From Cymodocea nodosa (taxonomy: Eukaryota; Streptophyta; Magnoliopsida; Alismatales; Cymodoceaceae): a stretch of 64,000 nt of DNA. The position numbers and the translations under genes are program-made. The notes below the pieces were generated by a model, which was not told the DNA's origin, did not search any database, and worked only from the letters and a program-made list of their open reading frames with translations. The stretch spans positions 9,002,501 to 9,066,500 of the forward strand of contig CM072341.1 of NCBI GenBank assembly GCA_036874045.1. The letters are read 5' to 3'. Every line of letters starts with the position of its first letter. The first letter of the stretch is position 1. Below are positions 1-12,298 of the stretch, piece after piece.

Positions 1-262
1 AGATGTAAAGACGACCTTCTTGCATGGTGAGTTAGAAGAAGATATTTGGATGGAACAACCAACAGGGTTTGTGGTGAAAGGTAAATTTGATTGAGTGTGC
101 AAATTAAATAAGTCATTGTATGGACTTAAATAGTCACCACACCAATGGTACAAGAGGTTTGATGCCTTTATAGTTAAAGTTGATTTTAGATGCAGCAACT
201 ATGATTCATGTGTATATGTTAAAACACTTGATAAGAATACACAAGTTTATTTGTTATTGTAT
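1..262 (+). pseudogene. Tork-like copia reverse transcriptase fragment (element A, left copy)
   Basis: Fragment of an RVT_2 reverse transcriptase. It reads through the motif FLHGELEEDIWMEQP and then the LNKSLYGLK block typical of Tork-lineage copia elements. Two in-frame stops are visible, one after GKFD and one replacing the residue after SLYGLK. The frame ends at 262, where element B is inserted; bases 258-262 (TGTAT) are the left half of B's target-site duplication. The catalytic YVDD motif that should follow is only found at 22813, beyond the right copy of B. Same sequence as 12037-12298. Confidence 0.85.
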
Positions 263-1964
263 TGTAGGATCGTATGGCTACACAAGAGGGAGGTGAATTG
301 TGTATTTTTAATATTTTCTGAAATATAATTGAAACTTTAAAGCTCAAAAACAAGTCGAGACATTGTTTTCATAAAATCATTTTTATTCAAGGTTTCAATT
401 ATAATATACAATTCAATTCTCCTCAAAAATTGTAGATGCAATTATAACTCGATACCATGTATCATCTAAACAATTTCATAACTACAAACAGAGAAAACTA
501 ATTTACGGAATTTAAAACTTTTCTCCCTGTTTGAGATCTTTCTTTTTCTTCTTCAGCAATTCTTTAGTGACGAATATCTTGTCTTTCTCTACTTCACCAA
601 ATTTGCTTTCACTTGATACTTCAAATCTTCAGCGACATAAATTTAACCTTTTCTACTTCACTGAATTTTCTTCCACTTGAGAGATTTTGCCCGAAGAGGT
701 GTTTTTGATCCCTGAAAAAGATTTTTCTTTTGGTGTGCAGGGATGGTTTGATCAACGAGAATTCTATGCCTTTTATACTGTATCTTCATTTCATGCATAT
801 CCTTCACGTTTAACCACTACCAGTTTTCCACTTCTCCACGTTTTTTTTTTTTCCTTCATCGAAACACACACGTTCTAACCCACGTTTATATTTCGAATTT
901 TCTTTAATCATCAGTCCTGGATCTCTGAAAAATTTCCTGCAAAATAAACTTTCTCGTCCAAAAATTTTTCATCAGTGTAATAAGAAGTCGTTACTTTAAT
1001 GTTAACTAAATGAGTAACACAAGTATATATATATAACTTAATGTTTCTAACCTAACGAGTTCTTCATGTGCCATTTCACGTGACAAGTACTGTAGCTAAC
1101 TCAACGAACTAAGTCTGTGGTGTTATGCAAACTCAACGAACCAGCTTAACTTTTCATTTGGAAGGTTAAATGATAACTCACTGAAAACAGTTTAAGTTTC
1201 GGATAGTTACGGATGTAAGTCACCGAAAAACTCTTTATATTATAAAACTAGTGAGACACGTGTCAAGACCTGAAAACATGACTTAAGTTACCTTTCGGAT
1301 AGTTACGATTGTAAGTCTCCGAAAAAAACTTTAACTCATCGATTCAGTAATAAACAAATGTTTTTATAATAAGAATTTTACCACGTGCAAAAATAACAAC
1401 TTAAGTTTATAAAGCTAACCTAATGCGTTGCCTTAGTGTTCAATATAGCAACTCAACGCGTTTAGTTATGTTAACTTAACGAGTTAAACATGTGCACCTC
1501 ACGTGATACAATACAACATTCGTAACTTATAATTTCACCACGTTTATAACACTAACTTAACGAGTTCGTCTCTTCTTTTACTCACTAACTTAACGAGTTA
1601 TCACGTGACCTATTTTAACCTTTAAGCCTCTAACTTAACGAGTTCTCATGTGACCTCTATACAAACAAAACTCTAACTTAACGAGTTGTCTAAACGTGCA
1701 CTGTTCATGATATAAAAGATATAACTTTAAAACATATCATGCTTTTCAATAAAAACACACGTTAACTTAACGTTTAGCTAAATGAGAAATTAATGCAACG
1801 AAACGACTAGTTATTAACTTTAGATCCAATACAGACAAGTATTTATATCAGTTAGCTTTTTCTGTATTAATTGATGATTTTAATTTCTTTTTACAAGGAA
1901 TAGTAATTGAGCAAATATGATTATTTTCATTCAACACACATCATCAAAACAAAAATACTTAACA
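263..1964 (-). repeat. LTR of element B (3' LTR in element sense), left copy
   Basis: 1,702 bp. On the + strand it begins TGTAGGATCG and ends ACTTAACA, so it has TG...CA ends on both strands. A TATAAAAGG box lies on the - strand at 769-777. The U3 part holds five near-copies of TAACTTAACGAGTT, mixed with CACGTG-type boxes, at about 1470-1690. The LTR is followed at 1965 by the polypurine tract. The counterpart in the right copy is 12299-14000. Confidence 0.9.
769..777 (-). promoter_or_regulatory. Candidate TATA box of B LTR
   Basis: TATAAAAGG on the - strand, about 1.19 kb into the LTR in element sense and about 500 bp before its end. This spacing suits a U3/R boundary just downstream. The same box is at 9611-9619, 12805-12813 and 21647-21655. 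Function is inferred from sequence only. Confidence 0.55.
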
Positions 1965-2383
1965 ATCTCCCCCTTTTTGATGATGACAAAACCATATTAA
2001 ATCAATTATGACTTAAGCTTATTTCTATTGTTTGTGTAAATTTTACCTCTTAGAACTAAAACTCTTAGATGTCAATAATTATATAAGTATCAGTTTTCTA
2101 ATTATCATCTGTCAGATTACAATAACCATTTAAATAGCATCTCCTTTTATAATATATATATGCAATTAAGATCATAATCATCTTTTTATATATTTCTCCC
2201 CCTTTTTATCATTAATCAAAAAGATAATTACAAAGAATATATATATATATAAAAGAGAATTACAACAACTCATTTTGTAAACAAGAATAATAATTGAACA
2301 CATTTACAGAAAAATGTATTGTTCAATGAATCAAACAAGCAATACAAACATTACATTTTGTATTCAGAAACAAACAAAAACAG
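1965..2383 (-). promoter_or_regulatory. Polypurine tracts and 3' untranslated region of element B, left copy
   Basis: Non-coding stretch between the LTR and the env-like ORF. On the - strand it carries AAAAAGGGGGAGAT directly next to the LTR, the expected plus-strand primer. A second tract of the same form lies at about 2195-2210. Such repeated tracts are a hallmark of Sireviruses. AT dinucleotide runs also occur. No ORF here is supported. Confidence 0.7.
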
Positions 2384-4615
2384 TTATCGACCCCTCCTAA
2401 GTATATCACTTATAGCATTACATATTTTATCTCCTAGATGCCTAATATCATTTCTGATGTCGTTAAACACTGCATCTAAGTCAAGAGGTAGCTGGGTTTG
2501 CTGTTCTGCTTGAACTGAAAAACTTTGTTGTTGTTGTTGTTGAGGTTTATGCATGACCTGGAATTTTTGCAAATCTTTGACACTAAATGCTCTCATGCCT
2601 TTAGTTTCAGAGGGCCAATCAGATAAAGTCAATTGGCTTGCAAGGATTCTACATACAGCATCACCATAAAATAACTTTGAACTCATATGCTGTAGTTGAG
2701 ACAAAAAAACATCAAACCAGTTTATTTGAATTCTATTCAGCAGGCCATAAGTTGCATATAAACAGCTTCTGCTGACTTCCAAATTGTGTCCAACTCTCTG
2801 AAATAAATTTGCATGTAATATATTTACAATAAACCTTGCCTCTATATTCAGATTTTCCATTAATCTTATTTCAGAATATACATTTGGCATTTTTGATAAA
2901 GACTGAATGTTCCATTCCAGCTGTCTTATCATGTCAAATCTGTTTGTAACAACAACACTTTCATTCTTTAATCCTAAAACTTCAAAAATTAACTCAGGAG
3001 ACAATATAAACTCCTATTTATTTATTTCAGTTTTTAGAAAATTTCCATTCTTGACCAGATTGCTATAAAAAGCTGCAATAAGATTTGTGTATTGCTTCCA
3101 TTTCGTTCCTCCTAGCAAGAATTTAATGAGGCCTTGAAACTCAAACAGATCTCTTATTTCCATCAAATTTCTGAATTTTATTGGACAAGCATGTAGAATC
3201 TGACATGTAATCAGATTATTGTATTTCTGCAATGCTTCTTTAGATCTAAAATGAATTGTATTACCTCGAATTTTTAATATTGTACACAAAGAAGGTGATA
3301 CCTGAAGCCGTGATTAAGAGTTTAATTCATCTTCAGGAACCTCTTCTTCAAAATGAATGTCATGTTGTTCCTCTTCCAAAATATTATCTTGAAGCTACTC
3401 AGGTAAGCTCGATTCTTCAGCTTCAACAGTGTTAGGAACATTGTCAATATGCTCAACATTCATCTGTTCAGTCTCTATAGAATGTTCAGAGTTCAATTTT
3501 TCCACAAATTCTACAGCTGGTGTATCTGTCTATAATTGTTCATTTTGTTCAACAGATAATTCCATTGATTCATGCTGTGAATTCTCAGACTCTGCTTCTA
3601 TAGATTCTGTAGAAGGCTAATTAACTTTTAGCTATTCTAGAGTCTTAACATTTTCAATATCTGCTACTCTAGACAATTTAGCCTGTGAACTAGTTACTGC
3701 TTCAACATTGTTAATTATATCTGCAATAACTTGTTCAATGTCAGGTGCCTGATGCTCTGATTTGTCAATTTCTACATCATCAGGACTTGTACTAATAGAA
3801 AAACTTGAGCTCATATTTGACTTATATTTCTTCTCAAGCTTTCTAGCAAGGGAAAATAAAGTCTCATTATCTTCATCAGTTTCAATGTGTTTGGAACTGA
3901 TGAGTTTATCAGATGCACAATAAGGTACAATGTCTAGACATACATTGTCCTTTGGAAATAAATTTTCATCTGATTTTCCTTTTTCAATAGACTTTATTTC
4001 CTTAGACATAATTTTTCTAACTTTCCTTCTTCTATAAGATTTTTGTTTCTCCTTTTCAAGTATTGCTGTTTTCTTTTCAAATTGCTCCATAAAAGTTTTC
4101 TACTTTAATTCTTCTAAGGCACTTTCTATTGCAACGACCTTTCAAAGACTGTCAACTTTTGTTTTGTCTACAGCAATATCTGATTCTACTTGTTTTGAAT
4201 ATAAAGGAGTAGGGATAGCTGATTCATGCTCTTCCTCAAATGCATGTAGTCTTGTACCGTTTATAGGAGTTTGAGGAGTTCTATGTGATGAACCTACACC
4301 TTTTTCCAAACATTTTGCATACTGTTCCAAAAATGCAATCTCAACACATTTCATTCTGTATTCTCTATCAAATTTACTACGAATACCCATGTATGTAATA
4401 TTTGCATCAGTATGTTGAAGTTCTTGTCTAACTTCATCTATTATACCCTGTGGAAAGAAGTAATCTCTATAAATTTCTGCTAACCTTTTGTCCACTCGAA
4501 AAATTTTCTTGAACCAAGTACGTGGAACTTCATCATTCTCTTTTTCTTTTCCTTTTGCATCTCTTCTGCTTTAGCCTTTTCCTCTACCACGACTTTTGTA
4601 GAACTTGGAGACCAT
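2384..4615 (-). pseudogene. Post-pol env-like ORF of element B, left copy, many stops
   Basis: One reading frame of 744 codons starting MVSKFYK, identical in translation to 14420-16651 and described there. Several in-frame stops break it into pieces of 60-206 residues. Its place after pol and before the polypurine tract matches the env-like ORF of SIRE-type elements. Confidence 0.65.
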
Positions 4616-5585
4616 CGTTGTAGGTTGTAATAGCAACAAGTGGGAAATATTTTCTTGAGAAAGTTTACAAATAACCTAAGTGCCCATGTAATAAGTGTTT
4701 AAATAGGGTTTTTAGGCGTATAACCCAACGTGAAGAGAAGTTGGGTTTAGAAATTAAATAAATATTGAATAAAGTTTATTCAATCAAGGTACCCGAAATA
4801 TTCAAGTATAACTCCTTGAGTTAACTAACCTAACGAGTAAAACGTTGTCTAGAGGCAGTTTTACACGTTACCTTATCTAACATAACATCTAGTTAGTACA
4901 CTTAAAACAATTTTCAAATGCTTCCAACTGAAACGTTCCAAAAACAACACACATGCTAAACTTAACATTATCTTGAGAACATTGTAAACTATTTGAACAT
5001 TTTGTCCTTTGAATCTAAAATAGTTTATTTGTCTTTTTAAATTATTTCATCAAGATTTTAAGAAAACATTAATTCATATTAACTAAGATTTGTATTCTAA
5101 ATTATATTAATCTGTTTTTGACAATGTTAATCCTCCCCCTACAAATATACTTCAAATATATTCAATCAAAATACAAAATATACTTGTAGTGACAATAGAT
5201 GTTAAGTATAACTATACTTTTAAATTTTCTTTTCAGAGACTTCCGTTGTCTTAACATCATCAAAAATGATTTCCAGAATCAATTCCTATTGTATATGAAT
5301 CAAAACACAACTTTGAACTCAATGTGATTAATTCAAGGAGAATAAAAGAATTTATCTCAAATAAATGTTTTCAAAAGTACTAATGTTGATTCAATAAATC
5401 AATAGTCATATTGGTAGAAACTATATGCGATTCAAAGATATCTGTAGTTAATGAAACAACTTTTTCTTTTCAAAATAGTAAATATTGATAATTTTCTTTA
5501 AAAGTTAGTTTGAAAAGCTTGAATCATACAAGAGCTTTTTAATGTACCTGTGTAATGAGCTTTCAGTCAACAATCCCAGATCTGA
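4616..5585. other. Spacer between env-like ORF and integrase, left copy
   Basis: About 970 bp without a supportable gene. It includes a block at 4720-4880 with GAGTTAAC and CTAACGAGT words like those of the LTR, and a purine-rich tract (minus-strand GTAGGGGGAG) near 5138. RT and RNase H would be expected near its right edge in a full element but are missing. The one base difference from the right copy (4742) lies here. Confidence 0.6.
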
Positions 5586-6638
5586 TTAGGACCTTAGGTT
5601 GCCAGATCTGTTAATAACATAACAAGCTGTATTTACTACTTCAGCCCAAAGATTTTGAGGTAACTTATGTTCATTCAACATAGTTCTGGCCATTTCTTGA
5701 AGTGATCTATTCTTTCTCTCAACAACACCATTTTGATACGGTGCTTTTGGAAAAGAAAATCTGTGATCAATGCCATGCTCATTACAATAGTTATCCATTT
5801 GATCATTATCAAATTCAGTTCCATGATCACTCCTAAGTTTTTGAATAGAGACACTTTGCTCATTTTGAACAAAATTGCAAAACATTTTAAATTTTTCAAA
5901 AACTTCTATCTTAGATGCTAGAAAATATACCTAAGTGTATCTAGAGAAGTCATCTACTAAAATAAATACATGCCGTTTACCACCAAGACTCATGATTCTT
6001 GTTGGTCCAAGTAGATCCATATGTATAAGTTCTAAGACTCTCTTGCTTGAAATATCAGTTTTGGATTTAAAAGAGTTTTTGCGAAGTTTACCTAACTCAC
6101 ATGCATTACACATAAAGTCCTTTGAGTATTTAATCTTTAGTAAACCTCTCACTAAATGTTTTCTAGATAGTTTATGTAACAGTTTCATATTTATATGTCC
6201 AATCCTTCTATGCCATAGATATGCATCACTAGTTTCAACTAGCAAACATGAATTTAAATCAACTGCACTAGAAGGTAAAGATAAAATACATACAGAACCT
6301 TTTCTTTTAGCAATAAACTTAATTTCATCTGTATTTTTATCAATTATTTTGCATACATTATCTTCAAACACTACATAATATCCATTTTCAGTTAATTTTA
6401 TGACACTCAACAAATTAAATCCTAGGTTTTCTACATATAGTACATTCAAAATAACACAAGTAGGAGTTATTTGAACATTGCCCATACCTATGATTTTATC
6501 TTTGCTTTTGTTTCCAAATGTTACACTTCCTTTCATGGTATTTGTAAAATTTTGTAATAGACTTTTCTGTCTGGTCATGTGACTTGACGCTCCACTGTCC
6601 AAGATCTATTTTGATGTTGTTTCCTCTTGCAACACAAA
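5586..6638 (-). pseudogene. Protease, GAG-pre-integrase and integrase core of element B, left copy
   Basis: Identical in translation to 17622-18674, where domains are described. It holds the DSGASSHM protease motif, the HHCC zinc site and the three integrase acidic residues. A stop interrupts it after DDFSRYT. It is cut off after CYVINRS at 5586, so RT-RNase H is absent. Confidence 0.85.
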
Positions 6639-8897
6639 TTAAGAAAAACTTTTTTTTGGTACCCAATGTTGTTGAGGACCAAGTTCATTAAATGCATAAT
6701 TCTTCTTTTTGTTTAAAAATAGTTTAACATTATCATTTATATTCTTATTAGTTGTAAGTACTATTGATTTATCATTAGCTTCATACTCACATATAGCATT
6801 ATTGCTTTTACAATCATTCTTTTTGTTTTCAGATGTAGTATAATCAAGACCAAATAGATTTTTATCAGATGTTAATTTATTTTGGTCATGGTCATACATT
6901 TCAGTAAGTTCATACCAAGATTTTGTACTTGTATTAACATTTTTCGTACATACAAAATCTTTTTCTGCACAAGAATTTTTAGTTTTATCACATGTAGAAT
7001 GAGTAATTCGTCTAATACCAATGTATTGAATTACATGCTTAGGTTTTTGAATTTTCAGTTTATTACAATTGTCTGAAATTTTAGAAACATTAGAAACTAA
7101 ATTTCCAAAACAAGAAACAAAATTTTTAGAAACATTTATAGTCATGTTAGAAGTACAATTTGACAAATCACATTGATTTATATTATTACTGCATGATTCA
7201 TCCCTTGAAGTGCCTACTTCTACATATTTATTACCTTGTTTCATAATAAAAGGAATTTTAGTCTTAGATTTACTTGAACTGCAACTAATAAATCCTTTAT
7301 TGGCTTGAGATTCAGGATATTTAAGATAATCAAATCCTAAGTCAAATTTATAAGACACCGCAGGGGTACTAGTTAGTTTGTCTAACTTAGTTGGACTTAA
7401 ATTCCATTTCTCAATGGTAGAATTTAAATCTTGCTCTCTTAGTTTTAATTTATCTATCTCTAATTCAAGTTCATTTTTATTGTTTCTCAACATTTCATTT
7501 TCAGATTCTATCTTTAATTTTTCAGCATTTATATTCTATATTTGTTCATGCAAGATACATTCATTAAATCTAAATTTTTGCAAATCTCTAGCATGATTTT
7601 CATTATCACATTTAAACTTTTCTAAAGTAGTAGACATGAAACAATTTTCTTCTTCCATAATGGATGAAGATTTTCTAATATTCTTATTTTCGAGTTTACA
7701 TACTTTAAGTTTTTGTAATAATGCATGATAAGCACATAATAATTCATCAAAGTTGAAATCTGAATGACTTTCAGGATCAGATATTACCTTAGACTCATCT
7801 ACCATGAAGCACACATGAGCAACGTCTTCTAACTCTTGTTCTCCTTTTGAATGTGGAGATTTTGATGCTGATTCCTTAGATTCAAACTCTTCAGACGTGT
7901 CATCCCAAGTGACCTTCAAAGCCTTTTTCTTGTAAAACTTTTTTTGAGTTTTCTGAGTCGTCTTCTTCTCATTTGTCCTACTTTGCTTTTCATTTTTCCT
8001 CATAGGACAATTTGGAGAAAGATGTCCAGGTTTCTTACAATTGTAACATACATACTTTTTGGATGAAGAATTCTTGTTATTCAGTGATTTTGACGTTGAG
8101 GGTTTATCATTTTTGTTCCTTTGTTGTTTCCTAGCTTTCCATGCTTTCTTGAATTTCCTAGTCAGCAAAATCAAATCCTCGTTAGAATCAGTAGATATAT
8201 CAGAATCTGAATTAATTTCGAAGGCTATTTCTTTCTTCATTTTTCATTTGTTGTGACTCAGTAATTCATTTAATTGAACTTCATAAGCTGTTAAATTTCC
8301 TATAAGTTCATTCATAGTATAAACATTTAAATCTCGTGATTCCTCAATAGATGTTACTTTCTGAGACCATTTAGAAATTAGGGATCTAAGAATTTTCCTC
8401 ACCAAATCCTTCTGTTCAAAATTCTTTCCTAAACATTTTAAAGAGTTTATGATATCAAGAAATCTGGAAAACATCTCAGAAACATTTTCGTCTTCATGCA
8501 TCTTAAAGAGTTCATACTTTTGAATCAACATGTTTATTTTAGTCTCTTTAACTTGAGAAGTACCTTTATGTGAAACTTCTAATGCATGCCACACCTCATA
8601 AGCAGATTTATATGCCGACACTTTACTGAACTGTTCATAACTCAATGCACAAAATAAAATATTTAAGCCCTTAGCATTCAGAGTTTCATTTTCTTTTTCA
8701 GTAATTGTCTAAGTATTATAAGGAGTAGTTAATGGAGTATATGGTTTAGAAATCATGAACCACAACTTATGATCTATACTTTGAAGAAAAATAGTCGTCC
8801 TATATTTCCAATATTCAAAATGTATTCCATCAAATAAAGGAGGACGATTAAGATTTTGGGCTTCATATAAAGAAAAATTACCATTTCCAATAGCCAT
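6639..8897 (-). pseudogene. gag of element B, left copy
   Basis: 753 codons in one frame starting MAIGNGNFSLYEAQ, with three in-frame stops and a terminal TAA after WVPKKSFS. Identical in translation to 18675-20933, where the domains are described. Contains the CCHC knuckle CYNCKKPGHLSPNC. Confidence 0.85.
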
Positions 8898-9097
8898 CTT
8901 AGCTTAGATTTTTCAACCTATTTGATTTTAAACAGTCTATAAGCTTTAAAAAAACTTGAGCCTTAAATCAAGAAAGTTAAATGCATGCTTAGATATGAAT
9001 GTCTGTTTAAAAACAAGGAAGGCAAAATAAGCAATGATATTAAATAAGTTGGTATCGATTTTATATCAAAGATTATTAACAAAGTTGTAATACCACT
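8898..9097 (-). promoter_or_regulatory. Leader and primer binding site of element B, left copy
   Basis: 200-bp untranslated leader on the - strand. Next to the LTR it reads AGTGGTATTACAACTTTG, a mutated form of the initiator-Met tRNA primer site. The unmutated TGGTATCAGAGC form is seen in B2 at 44070-44085. Confidence 0.65.
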
Positions 9098-10054
9098 TGT
9101 AGGATCGTATGGCTACACAAGAGGGGGGTGAATTGTGTATTTTTAATATTTCCTGAAATATAATTGAAACTTTAAAACTCAAAAACAAGTCGAGACATTG
9201 TTTTCATAAAATCATTTTTATTCAAGATTTCAATTACAATATACAATTCAATTCTCCGCAGAAATTGTAGATGCAATTATAACTTGATACCATGTATCAT
9301 CTAAACAATTTCATAACTACAAATAGAGAAAACTAATTTAAGGAATTTAAAACTTTTCTCCCTGTTTGAGATCTTTCTTTTTCTTCTTTTTCTTCTTCAA
9401 CAATTCTTTAGTGACGAATATCTTGTCTTTCTCTACTTCACCGAATTTGCTTTCACTTGATACTTCAAATCTTCAGCGACATAAATTTAACCTTTTCTAC
9501 TTCACTAAATTTTCTTCCACTTGAGAGATTTTGCCCGAAGAGGTGTTTTTGATTTGAAAAAGATTTTTCTTTTGGTGTGTAGGGATGGTTTGATCAACGA
9601 GAATTCTCTGCCTTTTATACTGTATCTTTATTTCATGCATATCCTTCACGTTTAACCACTACTAGTTTTCCACTTTTCCATGTCTTTTCTTTTTCCTTCA
9701 TTGAAACACACATGTTCTAACCCATGTTTATATTTCAAATTTTCTTTAATCATCAGTCCTGGATCTCTGAAAAATTTCTTGCAAAATAAACTTTCTCGTT
9801 CAAAAACTTTTCATCAGTGTAATAAGAAGTCATTACTTTAATGTTAACTAAACAAGTAATACAAGTATATATATATAACTTAACGTTTCTAACTTAACAA
9901 GTTCCTCATGTGCCATTTCACGTGACAAGTACTGTAGCTAACTCAACGAACTAGCTTAACCTTTCTTTTGGAAGGTTAAACGATAACTCATCGAAAATAG
10001 TTTAAGTTTCAGATAGTTACGGATGTAAGTCACCGAAAAACTCTTTATATTATA
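9098..10054 (-). repeat. Truncated right LTR of element B, left copy
   Basis: Matches the first 957 bases of 21134-22810 and stops at the duplication junction. It keeps the TATA box (9611-9619). Compared with the left LTR I counted about 11 substitutions and one short insertion in the first 300 aligned bases. The two LTRs are therefore much older than the tandem duplication. Confidence 0.9.
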
Positions 10055-10070
10055 AGAACCATTGGCAAAG

Positions 10071-11595
10071 TGAAAGGACCTCTAGATTTTGATAATGCAA
10101 AAATTAATGTAAGGTTTTGAATTGTATTTATCAAGATTAGTCTATACAGCAAAAAGATCAGAAGACAGACAAATCGAAGCAGCAAATAGGTTGTAGTAAA
10201 TCTCAGAATATGCTGCTGTAGAAAATCGAACAGTTAAGAATTGTATTTCTCAAGATAAGGAGGATTGAATGATCGGATAGTTAAGGAGTTAACTATCCGG
10301 AAGCTTAAAGGACTTTTCGGAAAGTTACAGGTATAACTATTCGAAAGTTAAGTCATTCAATAAATCACGTGCAGAAATATAGAACGGAAGCTTAAAGGAC
10401 TTGTCGGAGAGTTAAATAACTATCTGAGTTTTCTTTTCGGAGAGTTAGATAACTATTCGAGTTTTTCGGTAAGTTACAGGTATAACTTTCCAGAACTTAA
10501 GTCATCCTATTACGCACGTGTAGAATTCCAAAAAGAAGTTCAAATATGTTTTCGTAGAGTTAGAAAGATAACTATCCAAAATCCTGAAGCGTTTCGGTGA
10601 GTTACAGGGATAACCATCCAAAACTTAAGTCATTGAATTTCCCATGTGCAGAATTTCAGAAAGAAGCTCAAATATATTTTCAGAGAGTTAGAAAGATAAC
10701 TATCCGAAATCCTGAAGCGTTTCGGTGAGTTACAAGGATAACCATTCGAAACTTAAGTCAGCCTTTTATGCACGTGCTGAATTGAAGCAATCGGAAAGTT
10801 AACAGAGAGTTACTATAGCCAACTATCCGACAGTTATATAACTGTTCAGTAAGTTACAGTTATAATCATCTGATTGAATGTCAGCTCGCAGTAAATATTC
10901 TGGAATCCTACCTAGCAGAAAGGTTTAAGTGATCTTTCGGTGAGTTACAAATATTCTTCGGAGAGTTACATAGCTAACTATCCGAAATGTTAGGAAAATC
11001 GGTAAGACATCTTGAAATAACTTTTTGAACGATAACTTACCATATTTGGGACTGGAGTCTAATCAAGTACAGTAGAATACATCCATTGGAAGAGAATATG
11101 ATCGTTACACATGTTAGGTATATATACAAGATAAAGACAACAGATTTAAGTAGCGCTTTGCTCATACATATACTTACACCAAGCTCAACAGAAGAAAAGC
11201 TTTTAGAGATCAAATCATCTTCAACACTTACAGACTAAATTTCAGAAGCTCATCACGCATTCAACTCTGCTGTTCACAAGATAGTGTTTACTGAAGTACA
11301 CGGATTAAAACTTCAGAGAAAGGATTGATTGAAGCTTCGACAAGGAAGCTCAAGTGAATGGTTAGTTGGTTCTTGCTTAAACCTTAAAGTAAGTGATTGT
11401 AAGTTTGCAAGAGTTTAGTGAAGCCCAAGTATCCCTTGGGGGTAGACTAGCGGTTAGTGGTGAACCACCTAAAAATCTTTGTGTAATTTCCTTTATTGTA
11501 TGCTTGCTATCACTTTACATTAATCTACTTCTAAAAGGTTAAGAAACGAATTTTTACCATTCACCCCCCCTCTGGTAAGCCTTAAGGTCCTAACA
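10071..11595 (+). mobile_element. Solo LTR of family C inserted in element A
   Basis: 1,525-bp LTR with TG (TGAAAGGACC) at one end and CCTAACA at the other, flanked by a perfect 5-bp duplication CAAAG at 10066-10070 and 11596-11600. It aligns with the LTRs of element C at 44194-45543 and 48313-50172, in opposite orientation. With it removed, the reading frame of element A is continuous across the site, so the insertion followed A. It carries many TCGGATAGTTA...TAACTCTCCGA palindromes between 10250 and 11000. No internal part remains, so it arose by recombination between two LTRs. Confidence 0.88.
11119..11127 (+). promoter_or_regulatory. Candidate TATA box of C solo LTR
   Basis: TATATATAC about 1,050 bp into the LTR, downstream of the palindrome array. 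It matches the equivalent site on the - strand of the intact C LTR at 48928-48936. This is inference from sequence. Confidence 0.45.
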
Positions 11596-12298
11596 CAAAG
11601 ATCATCCTAGAAGAGACGTTAGACCTCCGATTAGATATGGCTACGATAGTTTAGTTGCTTTTGCCTTACAAGTAGTAGTTGAGGTGGAGGATTCTATTGA
11701 TCCACCTACATATGAAGTTGCAATGAAAGATTCAGAAGCTGGTCTTTGGATGTCTGCTATGGAGGAGGAATTCCAATCTCTCCATAAGAACAAGACTTGG
11801 GAACTGGTGAAACGTCCAAAGAACACAAATATTGTTGGTTGCAAATGGGTCTATAAGAAGAAGATCGGGACTCAAGGCAACGTAGGTGTGCAGCACAAGG
11901 CAAGATTAGTTGCCAAAGGTTATTCACAACGAGAAGGAGTTGACTTCAATGAGGTATTTGCTCCTATTGTACGTCATACATCTATTAGAATTTTGTTATC
12001 TATTGCTGCAGCACATAATTTAGAATTGGAACAGCTAGATGTAAAGACGACCTTCTTGCATGGTGAGTTAGAAGAAGATATTTGGATGGAACAACCAACA
12101 GGGTTTGTGGTGAAAGGTAAATTTGATTGAGTGTGCAAATTAAATAAGTCATTGTATGGACTTAAATAGTCACCACACCAATGGTACAAGAGGTTTGATG
12201 CCTTTATAGTTAAAGTTGATTTTAGATGCAGCAACTATGATTCATGTGTATATGTTAAAACACTTGATAAGAATACACAAGTTTATTTGTTATTGTAT
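11596..12298 (+). pseudogene. Tork-like copia reverse transcriptase, N-terminal half (element A)
   Basis: The first bases continue the frame from 10055-10070 across the solo LTR. The frame enters the RVT_2 start with ALQ...DPPTYEVAMKDSEAGLW, then KWVYKKKIG, KARLVAKGYSQREG and the FLHGELEEDIWMEQP motif. This combination is typical of the Tork lineage. Copia RT copies element RNA to DNA in the virus-like particle. Stops occur after GKFD and at SLYGLK-stop. The frame ends at TGTAT (12294-12298), the left target duplication of element B. The rest of the domain resumes at 22811. Confidence 0.88.

Larger units (their letters stand above)
1..10054. repeat. Left copy (partial) of a 12,036-bp tandem duplication
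   Basis: Bases 1-10054 match 12037-22090 at a constant offset of 12,036. Every reading frame I compared translates identically in both copies. By eye I found one difference, T at 4742 against C at 16778. The copy begins before the window and ends at 10054, inside the right-hand LTR of element B, where it abuts the coding sequence of element A. That base is the junction of the duplication. It is either a very recent segmental duplication or an assembly duplication. Confidence 0.93.
263..10054 (-). mobile_element. SIRE-like copia retrotransposon B, left copy, right LTR truncated
   Basis: Same element as 12299-22810, carried in the left half of the tandem duplication. The left LTR (3' LTR in element sense) is whole at 263-1964. 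The right LTR starts at 9098 and is cut at 10054 by the duplication junction, so 957 of its 1,677 bases remain. Order on the - strand: leader and primer site, gag, protease-integrase, spacer, env-like ORF, polypurine tract, LTR. There is no RT-RNase H. Confidence 0.9.

Noticed and set aside
687-878. 63-codon + strand ORF, repeated at 12723-12914
   Set aside because: Lies inside the B LTR on the strand opposite to the element and overlaps its TATA box; no recognisable content.
5935-6378. 147-codon + strand ORF, also at 17971-18414
   Set aside because: Antisense to the pre-integrase and protease frame of element B, which has clear catalytic motifs.
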